A stretch of 9,826 nt of DNA from an uncultured Pseudomonadota bacterium (GTDB taxonomy: Bacteria > Pseudomonadota > Alphaproteobacteria > RUG11792), in the NCBI GenBank assembly GCA_902773285.1, contig CACYDS010000014.1, positions 1 through 9,826 of the forward strand, in the 5' to 3' direction. Below the pieces are notes generated by a model, which made no database searches, was not told the DNA's origin, and saw only the letters and a list, made by a program, of their open reading frames with translations. Positions 1 through 6,536 of the stretch are shown in pieces (positions within the stretch are counted from its first letter, which is position 1; every line of letters begins with the position of its first letter). Position numbers and translations under genes: made by a program.

Positions 1-699
1 AAGGATGATTCCCTAATGGCTGCGTCGTATTGCGCGCTCAGTGTTTGCTTTGAGCACCAATGCTCTCGGGATTGTATTTGCTCTTGCGGATCCTCCTTTA
101 TAGCAAATTTGGATATCTCCTCACGTAATTTCAGTCGCTCGTCATATTGTTTAATATCGCTAATTGAGTTATCCAGCATACCAGATAAGCCGCCTATATG
201 ACTGTTGCTATAATGATCTACTAAAGATAGTTTGATACCTTTCAATATATCACCTATACTTTGTCGATTACTCCGAGGATCATGCAATAACTTATTTACA
301 AGATTGTATAAAATGACAGCGTTCCAATTCGCTCGAGAATAGCTAACAGGGTTGGCTTTAAAAGTTATTAAAGTCGCTTGTCCATCATTAGCATCGGCGA
401 ACTCATTTTGCTTTGTCACACAATCTGCGATTGCATGGCCGATAACATTTATGATAGATTCTCTGTATTTAGATACGCTTCGTACCTTTTCTTTAAAAAA
501 ATCGTGAGATCTAGCATCGCCGATCTTATTAATCGCTGTAATAGCCCACTCTACGTAACACAATTTGTTATGAATACTGGTTAATACTTCTGGTGGTATT
601 TCTGCATAAGAACACGCAGTAATTAAGGGTATAGCTATACTATAGTTTAAATATAGCCCCCCCCCCCAGAATGGGATTTTTACTTAACTTATACTTCAT
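1..699 (-). CDS. Probable phase-variable exported protein, function unknown (partial, frame broken at a G11 tract)
   Basis: I do not recognise the family. The minus strand is open without a stop from 656 to the left edge (218 codons), so the C-terminus lies outside the window. No ATG occurs in that frame near its beginning. The plausible start is ATG at 697-699, nine bases after a strong AAGGAG (709-714). Between start and body lies G11 (657-667). As written, translation from ATG gives 19 codons ending at TAG 640-642; with 10 or 13 G it joins the long frame. The joined N-terminus reads MKYKLSKNPI, then LGGG from the tract, then LYLNYSIAIPLITACSYAEI. This fits an export signal with a lipobox-like ITAC or a signal peptidase site after SYA. 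The body is soluble-looking and probably mostly helical, with a charged stretch near residue 170. Phase variation is inference; a homopolymer sequencing error would give the same picture. Confidence 0.72.
657..667 (-). repeat. Homopolymeric G11 tract inside the start region of the left-edge gene
   Basis: Eleven consecutive C on the plus strand (G on the coding strand) in an AT-rich region, starting 32 bases after the ATG at 699. Codon arithmetic shows the downstream frame is reached with 10 or 13 G but not with 11. Poly-G tracts of this length are known slipped-strand sites in Neisseria and Campylobacter. Confidence 0.9.
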
Positions 700-747
700 T
701 TTTACTTACTCCTTTTTGTTACAAAAAAATAACTCCTTCTATTGTTT

Positions 748-777
748 AGAATATCACACCTTTTGTTTATCGTGCAA
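748..777 (-). promoter_or_regulatory. Predicted promoter of the left-edge gene
   Basis: On the minus strand, TTGCAC (772-777) and TATTCT (748-753) are separated by 18 bases, and TGA directly before TATTCT makes an extended -10. The expected start of transcription lies near 740, ahead of two AAGGAG elements (733-738 and 709-714); only the second has a start codon at a normal distance. Confidence 0.45.
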
Positions 778-800
778 ATGTATATTTCGGCTGTTGTATA

Positions 801-809
801 TGCTAAAAT
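801..809 (+). promoter_or_regulatory. Possible extended -10 element for plsY
   Basis: TGCTAAAAT reads as TGn plus TAAAAT, about 33 bases before the plsY ATG. No good -35 is seen at the right distance, and the ribosome binding site before 842 is weak, so this is only a suggestion. Confidence 0.3.
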
Positions 810-841
810 CCTGCTATCGGTTGTTTTTAACAAGATACTAG

Positions 842-1435
842 ATGAACTCGTTTGGGCTTTGCATTATCGGTTATTTTATTGGGTCTATACCTACTGGGTT
901 TTTGCTGACAAAAATTTATGGAAATATTGATATTAGGGTAGTTGGCTCGCATAGTACTGGTGCAACAAATGTCTTAAGAAGTGGGCATAAAATCCTTGCT
1001 CTTCTGACTCTTTTAGGAGATGCCACAAAAGGTGTAATATTCACTCTATTTGCCAGTATTGTGTCAGATGATTCGCAATTTTTAATTGCGGTTTTCTGTT
1101 GCCTATTGGGGCATGTATATCCCATATGGCTCAGATTTAGAGGAGGGAAAGGTGTCGCCACATCTGCCGGTATATTTGTCGTCTTATCTCCATTATTCGC
1201 TTTGATATCTATCGCTATTTGGGCAATTTTTGCAAAATTTATAAAAATTTCTTCTATCGCATCAATCGCAATGGCTGTGTCATTTACAACCATGTGTGCT
1301 TATGGGGTTGCCATAAACAGCACTAAATTTTCGACATTTCTATTTTCTATAGCGGTCCTTATATTTTTGCTTTTCACGCATAAAAAAAACATCGGTCGCA
1401 TTATCCATAAAAATGAAACGACAGTTGAGATTTAA
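842..1435 (+). CDS. plsY: Glycerol-3-phosphate acyltransferase PlsY
   Basis: PlsY transfers an acyl group from acyl-phosphate to glycerol 3-phosphate, giving lysophosphatidic acid, the first membrane step of phospholipid synthesis. The 197-residue product has the usual length and several hydrophobic membrane segments. Three family regions are visible. Residues 12-24 hold the GSIPTG start; residues 29-46 hold IDIRVVGSHSTGATNVLR, where the common GSGN is GSHS. Residues 90-107 hold GHVYPIWLRFRGGKGVAT, the phosphate-binding GGKG region. The C-terminal THKKNIGRII...NE matches the third conserved region. The ATG at 842 begins exactly where family similarity begins, although the ribosome binding site is poor. 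The gene stands alone, divergent to the left-edge gene, and is followed by a terminator. Confidence 0.95.
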   Translation: MNSFGLCIIGYFIGSIPTGFLLTKIYGNIDIRVVGSHSTGATNVLRSGHKILALLTLLGDATKGVIFTLFASIVSDDSQFLIAVFCCLLGHVYPIWLRFRGGKGVATSAGIFVVLSPLFALISIAIWAIFAKFIKISSIASIAMAVSFTTMCAYGVAINSTKFSTFLFSIAVLIFLLFTHKKNIGRIIHKNETTVEI

Positions 1436-1436
1436 T

Positions 1437-1470
1437 GACATGGGATAGTTGCCCTAAATTGTCTTTTTTT
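1437..1470 (+). terminator. Weak intrinsic terminator after plsY
   Basis: GACA (1437-1440) pairs with TGTC (1460-1463) and GGG (1442-1444) with CCC (1452-1454). The interrupted stem is followed directly by T7 (1464-1470), two bases after the plsY stop. Confidence 0.5.
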
Positions 1471-1511
1471 GTTATTCTCTAGAGAAAGGCTTGTGATACA
1501 TCATCTATAGA

Positions 1512-2402
1512 TTGTTTTCAGATGTAATTGATAGGGTACTAAGCAAACAAGTTGAATATTCCGAAGACCTCAGGGTTCTAGAAGACTATATAAAAGAGTT
1601 TCTCGAAATTAATACTCGGGTACCGCATTTATCACCATTTGAAGTCCACAAAGGAAAGCGCATAAGATCAATCCTGTATTTTATGAATTGGAAGAATCCA
1701 GATTCTGTATCATCTGAAATAAAGTACAAAACCATTGCGCTTATCGAGTTAATTCACTTTGCATCAATTTTGCACGATGACGTCATTGACAATAATATGA
1801 CCAGACGAAATGCTAGTTCTTTTCTCAGCAAGTATGGGTACAAAAATAGCATAGTGTTCGGTGATGTTCTTTTTATCAATGTCATCGATGGATTTCTAAA
1901 ATTGCATAATAGCAATACCCTTGTGAAAAATTTTTGTTTAAAAGCCTGCACTTCTACAGCATATGGAGCACTTTTAGAACGGCACCTAACTATTAGTTCA
2001 TCGTTTCAAGAATGCCTAAAAACGTCGATATTAAAGACCTCCTCTCTTTTTGAACTTTCATGTTTTTTAGGCGAATATTTATCATCAACCGATTTTCAAA
2101 AAGCCAAGATATCAGCAATAGGTGGATTATGTTTTGGTATTTTATTTCAATTCCACAACGATGTTAACGATTACTCTACGACTAACTTCGAAGAATCTGA
2201 AGATTTTATGCAAAAAAATATAACAATGCCTCTTCTTCTCTTGCGTGATTTTTTTAACTTTGATCTATCAAAATTTAATTCAACAAATCAACAAACATAT
2301 GATGAAATAAAAAAACTTATGCATACACCCGAATTCCGGGCGTATGCTTTTAACATCTTATCTAAATATCAGAGAAGAGCTACTTCTCTACTAGATTCTT
2401 AA
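1512..2402 (+). CDS. Polyprenyl diphosphate synthase-like protein (IspB/trans-prenyltransferase family)
   Basis: The family condenses isopentenyl diphosphate with an allylic diphosphate to make long chains for quinones or lipid carriers. Visible motifs are KGKRIR (47-52), the first Asp-rich motif HDDVID (88-93) followed by RR (98-99), a KTSSLF region (175-180), and FQFHNDVND (212-220) where the second DDxxD should be. Its first Asp is Asn, and the usual GK before TLP is shifted to QKNITMP (234-240). Small residues at the fourth and fifth positions before the first motif (S85, A84) fit a long-chain enzyme. At 296 residues it is slightly shorter than typical IspB. The start is TTG at 1512; an in-frame TGA at 1494-1496 excludes a longer form, and AGAAAGG (1483-1489) is too far away for comfort. 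It could be a weak enzyme, a non-catalytic partner subunit or a decaying gene. Confidence 0.82.
   Translation: MFSDVIDRVLSKQVEYSEDLRVLEDYIKEFLEINTRVPHLSPFEVHKGKRIRSILYFMNWKNPDSVSSEIKYKTIALIELIHFASILHDDVIDNNMTRRNASSFLSKYGYKNSIVFGDVLFINVIDGFLKLHNSNTLVKNFCLKACTSTAYGALLERHLTISSSFQECLKTSILKTSSLFELSCFLGEYLSSTDFQKAKISAIGGLCFGILFQFHNDVNDYSTTNFEESEDFMQKNITMPLLLLRDFFNFDLSKFNSTNQQTYDEIKKLMHTPEFRAYAFNILSKYQRRATSLLDS
2309..2347 (-). terminator. Intrinsic terminator of the HtrA-type gene, embedded in the prenyl synthase gene
   Basis: On the minus strand an 11-bp stem (GCATACGCCCG with CGGGTGTATGC, one G-U pair, five-base loop; 2321-2347) is followed after five bases by T7 (2309-2315). It lies 33 bases beyond the htrA-like stop codon. 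On the plus strand the same repeat has an A/C mismatch and only T4 after it, so it suits the minus strand better. Confidence 0.6.
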
Positions 2403-3894
2403 CTTTCCAAGTTTTGCTTTCTGCGTCAAATGTATACAACTTCGCTTCTGCGAATTCCGGATTATGTTTCACAGTTAGCGATGAAACCTGCGCATCACCA
2501 CCAATGCGAATAAACCTTACAGTAAATACCTTCTTTTTGCACAAATCCGGTATTATATCTGCTAGGTCATCTAGCGTAGATATTTCTTTGCCATCTATCG
2601 ATACGATTTGAGCCCCAGCTATCAAAGCATCAGGATTTCCTGGAGAGGAGCACACTTCAGTAAAAGCAGAACTTGCTTCGCAATCCGCGATAAAGACCCC
2701 TGGCCTGCCCTTACCAAAACATATTTTGTATTCAGCTGGCGTTTCGTGAAACACTGCGTCCGCGAATGATAGCATTTTCATTTTCGCTGTATTTGTTAGT
2801 TCAAATGTTGATACTTCTATATTTTCCTTTTTTCCATTTCGATAAACAGTCATTGCGATAGGCTTCCCTTGCTTGCTTTGAACTATTTCATCGATTTTTT
2901 TTAGATTACAACCAATCAGTTCGCCTTCCATCTCCCATATAACATCGCCAGCTTCCAACTTGCTTTTATCTGCATCAAATGCAGTTAGCTTGCGGGATAT
3001 ATAAAGCACTTTATCCTTGTCTGGGAATTTATGCTCATATTCTTCAAGCGCAGTTTCCGGCAATATCCCGGCGCTTATGAAATCTTGCACAGAACCGTAA
3101 TTGATCATAAAGCCGCAAAAGTATCTATGATACTTTTTCCCTTCCTGCAAGGTTTTTATAACAGGTTCTACATACGAAATTGGTAAGGCCGCGCCAGATA
3201 CAAATTTCCCGCCATAAAGCAAGCCGATAACTTCTCCATTTGTGTTTAGGACAGGCGAACCACTCGCCCCAGGCACAGTTAAACCTGAAAATTGAAACGA
3301 CTGTTCTGCGATAGGCTTTAACCACAAAATACTTTCTGTATCAAATATGTATCCCTTGTATGTTGAAAATTCATTGTTGGCAGAGTTACCCATGGAATAA
3401 ATTTCCATATTTAGCGCAAGCTGGTCATTAGACATCTTCAAGGGAATGGCATATTGAGGAATATCCTTTGGATTTACTGATAAAATTGCAAAGTCATAGC
3501 ATGGATCCAGGTATTCCAACCGTGCCTCAATTTTCTTTCCATTTCCAAATTTGACTTCGTATGACCCGACCGTCAATTCTCCGGCAACATGTGCGTTAGT
3601 GACGATAAGCCCTTTCTCTTTGTCAACGATAAATCCGGTTCCGTACCACTGTTTGTTATATATAGATTTGTCCAAAACTACAGAAACCTTTATGGTCACA
3701 ACCCCGCGTCTTGTTTTGTCAAATAAAGCCCTTTGATCAATTCCTGCACCTTCCTTCGTATCGGATTGCGCCTGCGGTGGTTCTTGCGTTACCTCATCTA
3801 CTTTTGTTCCGAATGTAAACGCAGCATTTCCTACCGAAGTAGTTGTTGCTAATACAAGCGGTGTTGCAAGTGCGAATAATTTCTTGACGTTCAT
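2380..3894 (-). CDS. HtrA/Deg-type periplasmic serine protease with two PDZ domains
   Basis: These enzymes degrade or check misfolded envelope proteins. From ATG 3894 the product has 504 residues. Residues 1-25 form a signal peptide (MNVKKLFALATPLVLATTTS, cleavage near NAA). The trypsin-like domain carries His102 in TNAHVAG, Asp134 in CYDFAIL and Ser211 in GASGSP, so the triad is complete. A first PDZ domain lies near 255-365 and a second near 375-475 with LIAGAQIVSIDGKE. The frame is open to a GTG at 3918, which would add eight residues before the signal peptide. I prefer 3894 because it gives a normal signal peptide and because a weak promoter (TTGCAA 3950-3955, TAGCAT 3925-3930, 19 apart) would start RNA near 3918. 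The 3' end overlaps the prenyl synthase gene by 23 bp, tail to tail. The usual long linker regions of DegP are not evident, so the exact Deg subtype is unsure. Confidence 0.9.
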   Translation of the reverse strand: MNVKKLFALATPLVLATTTSVGNAAFTFGTKVDEVTQEPPQAQSDTKEGAGIDQRALFDKTRRGVVTIKVSVVLDKSIYNKQWYGTGFIVDKEKGLIVTNAHVAGELTVGSYEVKFGNGKKIEARLEYLDPCYDFAILSVNPKDIPQYAIPLKMSNDQLALNMEIYSMGNSANNEFSTYKGYIFDTESILWLKPIAEQSFQFSGLTVPGASGSPVLNTNGEVIGLLYGGKFVSGAALPISYVEPVIKTLQEGKKYHRYFCGFMINYGSVQDFISAGILPETALEEYEHKFPDKDKVLYISRKLTAFDADKSKLEAGDVIWEMEGELIGCNLKKIDEIVQSKQGKPIAMTVYRNGKKENIEVSTFELTNTAKMKMLSFADAVFHETPAEYKICFGKGRPGVFIADCEASSAFTEVCSSPGNPDALIAGAQIVSIDGKEISTLDDLADIIPDLCKKKVFTVRFIRIGGDAQVSSLTVKHNPEFAEAKLYTFDAESKTWKVKNLVEK

Positions 3895-3949
3895 GCTTCT
3901 CAAATAAAAATCTTCCACTTATTCATGCTATCACATTTCTGCATCAGGA

Positions 3950-4354
3950 TTGCAAACCCTGCTATGGAATAACAACACTTTAAGCCATGCCGAGATAAGT
4001 ATGCCGCTATATTCTGAGAAAGATTCTGCTGAGAGAAACCACGAAACTGTTTTCTCGATCTGCAACGCAGAAATGCTTAGCGGCGACAATTCTTTGCGGC
4101 AAATAAAGCTAATCCTTGAAGAAAAGCAAGATGATATAGTTACAGCACTTAATGAACAAATAAACAATGAATATATTAAAGGTAACAAGCTAATGCGCGA
4201 GGTAAATATAGATGCCAATATAAGCATATATAACAAAGCCCCAGAAAATGAGAAGAAACAGAAAATATTAACGATAACGAATCTGGGCGAGATAGAGGAA
4301 TACGGCGCTAACGAGATAAACGATCTAATGAATATAAAGATTAAAAAAGGCTAA
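3950..4354 (+). CDS. Hypothetical protein, charged, doubtful start
   Basis: I recognise no family. The frame is open from 3908 to 4354 and contains no ATG before 4001. Candidate starts are TTG 3950 (134 residues) and ATG 4001 (117 residues); the latter has GAGATAAG just upstream and is the better choice by ribosome binding site. The product is rich in Glu, Lys, Asn and Ile, has no signal peptide or membrane segment, and contains a probable helical stretch near residues 49-75 followed by KAPENEKKQKILTITNLGEI. It lies divergent to the protease gene with about 55 bases between starts, so the two would share a control region. No terminator follows. It may be a real small gene or the tail of a decayed one. 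Confidence 0.45.
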   Translation: MQTLLWNNNTLSHAEISMPLYSEKDSAERNHETVFSICNAEMLSGDNSLRQIKLILEEKQDDIVTALNEQINNEYIKGNKLMREVNIDANISIYNKAPENEKKQKILTITNLGEIEEYGANEINDLMNIKIKKG

Positions 4355-4582
4355 AAACAAAAATCCAATATGTCTTGCCATGGATAGAGAAGCAAGCGTC
4401 CAAAACATATAAGAAAAGTTTGACATTAGCATAGGTGCAAGTAGCGCATAAATGGCTTAGAAAAGGCTTGTGAGGAATTGAAGATTCCGCTCTTAATGTT
4501 ACCTCCTGCACAAACTCTTGCTTGATAGTTTCTGTCGCCCACAAAATTCACCACCCGCAAAATTCTACAATTTTAGAATGAA
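4355..4582. other. Intergenic stretch without a convincing gene
   Basis: No reading frame here has good support. On the minus strand a 44-codon frame (TTG near 4562 to TAA near 4430) has natural-looking composition (VVNFVGDRNYQARVCAGGNI) and contains AGGAGGTAAC on the same strand, but it has no family match I know and may be a relic. Two copies of a short motif, CCCRCAAAATTC, lie at 4538-4551 and 4554-4565; a third is at 6517-6530. Confidence 0.4.
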
Positions 4583-4611
4583 TTGGCATTTTTTTAACAA
4601 AAAATTAATAT
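4583..4611 (+). promoter_or_regulatory. Sigma70-type promoter of the acidic secreted protein gene
   Basis: TTGGCA (4583-4588, five of six consensus bases) and TAATAT (4606-4611, four of six) are separated by 17 bases. Transcription would start near 4618, leaving a leader of about 57 bases. A TTAA-N7-TTAA pair (4594-4608) lies between the two elements. Confidence 0.55.
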
Positions 4612-4634
4612 TTAGGTCATAAACTAAATCTTAG

Positions 4635-4664
4635 TTGGGGGCGTCCCCGGATTTTGTTTTTTTT
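4635..4664 (+). promoter_or_regulatory. Terminator-like hairpin in the leader of the acidic protein gene
   Basis: TTGGGG (4635-4640), loop GCGT and CCCCGG (4645-4650) form a 6-bp RNA stem with two outer G-U pairs, followed by ATTTTG and T8 (4657-4664). It sits between the predicted promoter and the ribosome binding site GGAG (4665-4668). It may be an attenuator or only a short GC-rich stem. Confidence 0.35.
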
Positions 4665-4674
4665 GGAGAAAAAA

Positions 4675-4971
4675 ATGGTAGATAAGATTGCTGTATTGTC
4701 GTTGTTGGTTGCTTCCTTGTCTTTTGGCTCAAGTGCTACAGAAGTAGATGCAGAGGCGAAAGAGGCTCCAGTGGTTGAAGTAGAAAATTCAGATAACTCT
4801 GATAACAAAGATACTCCCGCAGAAGAGGCCAAAGCCAAAGACGATATTAAGGATGAACTAAAGGAAGAAAATAAATGCGAGAATGAAGACAAAGAATGCG
4901 ACGAAGAGAAGATGACAGAAGAGGAGAAAGAAAAATCCATTAAGAATGATGACTCCGCCAAAGAGGATTAA
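4675..4971 (+). CDS. Small secreted, highly acidic protein, function unknown
   Basis: I do not recognise a family. The start is ATG 4675, placed six bases after GGAG (4665-4668); the frame is open upstream to TTG 4654, but the promoter, ribosome binding site and signal peptide all favour 4675. Residues 1-21 form a signal peptide (MVDKIAVLSLLVASLSFGSS, cleavage after Ala21). The mature part, about 77 residues, consists largely of Glu, Asp and Lys, lacks aromatic residues, and has two Cys (68 and 75) in KCENEDKEC that could form a disulfide. It is likely disordered or helical. The gene stands alone between its own promoter and a strong terminator, so it is an independent unit. A periplasmic, metal-binding or host-directed role is possible, but nothing in the sequence decides this. 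Confidence 0.75.
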   Translation: MVDKIAVLSLLVASLSFGSSATEVDAEAKEAPVVEVENSDNSDNKDTPAEEAKAKDDIKDELKEENKCENEDKECDEEKMTEEEKEKSIKNDDSAKED

Positions 4972-4998
4972 GTCATCATATTCCTTAAATCCTTTTCA

Positions 4999-5040
4999 TT
5001 AGGTGCCTTTGCTATTTGCAAACGGCGCCTAAATCTTTTT
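4999..5040 (+). terminator. Intrinsic terminator after the acidic protein gene
   Basis: TTAGGTGCC (4999-5007) pairs with GGCGCCTAA (5024-5032, one G-T pair) and TTTGC pairs with GCAAA inside, with one bulged C and a five-base loop. T5 follows at 5036-5040. The hairpin begins 27 bases after the stop codon. Confidence 0.8.
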
Positions 5041-5295
5041 ACTGAAAGCGAAATGTATATAAGTTCAAACAGAAGTGAGACATGAGACGTCTCCAGTTTT
5101 GAGTCCGTTTGAGCTTGGATAATAGACGTTGTATCCGCTGCTCTTTGTGCCAAATGCTGCGTCAATTGTTTTGCTCACAAATTAGTTCCATGGTCATGAT
5201 AAAAATCCATCGTTTATTTAGCGCTTGAATTTCTGCGGATTATGTGTGACAATCTTTAGATTATTACCTTGGCAAAAACGAATTTCAGAAGCTAG
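5041..5295. other. Intergenic stretch with possible gene relics on the minus strand
   Basis: No intact gene is supported. On the minus strand a 37-codon frame from GTG 5178 to TGA 5065 (SKTIDAAFGTKSSGYNVYYP) and, just upstream in another frame, an 11-codon piece beginning at ATG (MDFYHDHGTNL) have natural-looking composition, as if a gene tail had decayed by frameshift. A perfect 10-bp palindrome GAGACGTCTC lies at 5084-5093. No clear promoter for the MFS gene was found. Confidence 0.35.
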
Positions 5296-6516
5296 ATGAT
5301 AAAAGTATTGTCAAAAATACCTCAAACTGTAAAAATCGTCGGAATTGTGTCGTTCCTCATTAACACATCTACGCTAATGATTTTCAGCTTGTTCGGACTT
5401 TACCTCCATGAACAACTACATGTTGATTTTTCTAAAATTGGATTCCTCGATGGCGCTGTTGAGGCTTTTTCATTTGTAATGAAAATATTTTCCGGAATTG
5501 TAAGTGATTTTCTTATGAATCGTAAATTGATTTTTCTAATCGGATCAATTTTCTTGTTCATAGCGAAGCCGATAGAAGCTATTGCAACAAGTTATTGGCC
5601 ACTTTTCCAGGCAAAAATTCTCGAACGTATAGGCAACGGTTTGCAGTCAACACCCAGAGACGCCATAGTGGGAGATTGGGCGCCAACGGAGTACAAAGCA
5701 ACTTGCTTTGGTATGAGACAATCCCTAGCCGCTCTGGGAGCGGTCGTTGGTTCCGTTTTGGCTACAATTCTTTTCAAACAATCAGGAGAAGATTTCCAAT
5801 TCGTTTTCTGGATGGCAACAATTCCATCGTTTTTTGCCGTATGGCTAATTGCCATATTTGTGAAAGATAAAAAATCGCCAACTACGGAAGAAACAGTTGC
5901 CACGAAGCATTTTAAATATAGAAAAATAACAATAAATGATATAAAAAGTCTCGGTACAGAATATTGGATATTGATAGGAGTTGCCTGTACATATATGATT
6001 TCAAAGGTTTCCGAATCAATAGTGATTTTATATGTGGTAGAAGCGCTTGGAGTACCAAAACATATTGCTCCCATCTGTATGATAATATATCAAATTGGTA
6101 ATAGCTTCATATCTTTGCCAGCTGGAATAATTTCAGATAAAATTAAAAGCCGAGAGAATATATTTATCCTAGGCATTATCATCTTTTTGCTATCAGATAT
6201 ACTCTTTGTATTTGGAACCAATATGATAGTAATGGGGTTAGCACTCTTGTGTTTAGGAATGTATATCGGAATAACGCAAAGTATATTCCCCGCAAAAATT
6301 ATCGACATAGTTCCAACTGATTTGAAAGGCACGGGAATAGGCATATTTAATCTGATATGCGCACTGTCACTTCTTGCTGGCGGATCTATGGCTGGTTATA
6401 TTGCTGATGCATATTCCCCAAGGCATTCATTCATCGCAAGTTCGGCTTTGGCAACATTTTCACTTATGATATTGTTCATTTCAAAAAAATTAACAAAAAA
6501 AATTAAGAAGGCATAG
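5296..6516 (+). CDS. Major facilitator superfamily transporter
   Basis: The 406-residue product has about twelve hydrophobic segments in two halves with a central polar loop (about 189-215), the usual MFS plan in the inner membrane. The MFS loop 2-3 signature is present as GIVSDFLMNRK (67-77) and in a weaker copy in the second half as AGIISDKIKSR. Residues 111-130 carry RIGNGLQSTPRDAIVGDWAP, a region typical of MFS subgroups with an arginine-rich fourth helix. MFS proteins move small solutes using ion gradients or by facilitated diffusion; the substrate cannot be read from the sequence. ATG 5296 fits the start of the first hydrophobic segment; the ribosome binding site (AGAAG) is weak. The next gene begins 84 bases downstream with its own control region. 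Confidence 0.9.
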   Translation: MIKVLSKIPQTVKIVGIVSFLINTSTLMIFSLFGLYLHEQLHVDFSKIGFLDGAVEAFSFVMKIFSGIVSDFLMNRKLIFLIGSIFLFIAKPIEAIATSYWPLFQAKILERIGNGLQSTPRDAIVGDWAPTEYKATCFGMRQSLAALGAVVGSVLATILFKQSGEDFQFVFWMATIPSFFAVWLIAIFVKDKKSPTTEETVATKHFKYRKITINDIKSLGTEYWILIGVACTYMISKVSESIVILYVVEALGVPKHIAPICMIIYQIGNSFISLPAGIISDKIKSRENIFILGIIIFLLSDILFVFGTNMIVMGLALLCLGMYIGITQSIFPAKIIDIVPTDLKGTGIGIFNLICALSLLAGGSMAGYIADAYSPRHSFIASSALATFSLMILFISKKLTKKIKKA

Positions 6517-6536
6517 CCCGCAAAATTCACTGCACG

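Noticed and set aside
16..584. Two plus-strand frames (16-201 and 378-584) of about 60-68 codons
   Set aside because: They lie opposite the uninterrupted 218-codon minus-strand frame, have no ribosome binding site and show Cys/Ser-rich shadow composition.
742..930. Plus-strand frame overlapping the plsY start
   Set aside because: It is out of frame with plsY, which has clear family motifs, and its own product has no recognisable features beyond random hydrophobicity.
1399..1407. DnaA-box-like TTATCCATA near the end of plsY
   Set aside because: Single site with one mismatch inside a coding region and no cluster around it; expected by chance.
3931..4236. Minus-strand frame of 101 codons opposite the 3950-4354 frame
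   Set aside because: Its Ser/Leu/Ile-rich content is what the complement of a Glu/Lys-rich frame gives; the plus-strand frame has more protein-like composition, though neither is certain.
4341..4544. Minus-strand frame of 67 codons in the intergenic stretch
   Set aside because: No ribosome binding site fits its start and a different frame on the same strand is more protein-like; too weak to call a gene.
4654..4674. Upstream extension of the acidic protein from TTG 4654
   Set aside because: It would put the GGAG site inside the coding region and spoil the signal peptide; ATG 4675 has correct spacing.
5592..6344. Minus-strand frames (5592-6074, 6090-6344) and a plus-strand frame (5595-5870) within the MFS gene
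   Set aside because: All are out-of-frame shadows of a clearly conserved transporter gene.
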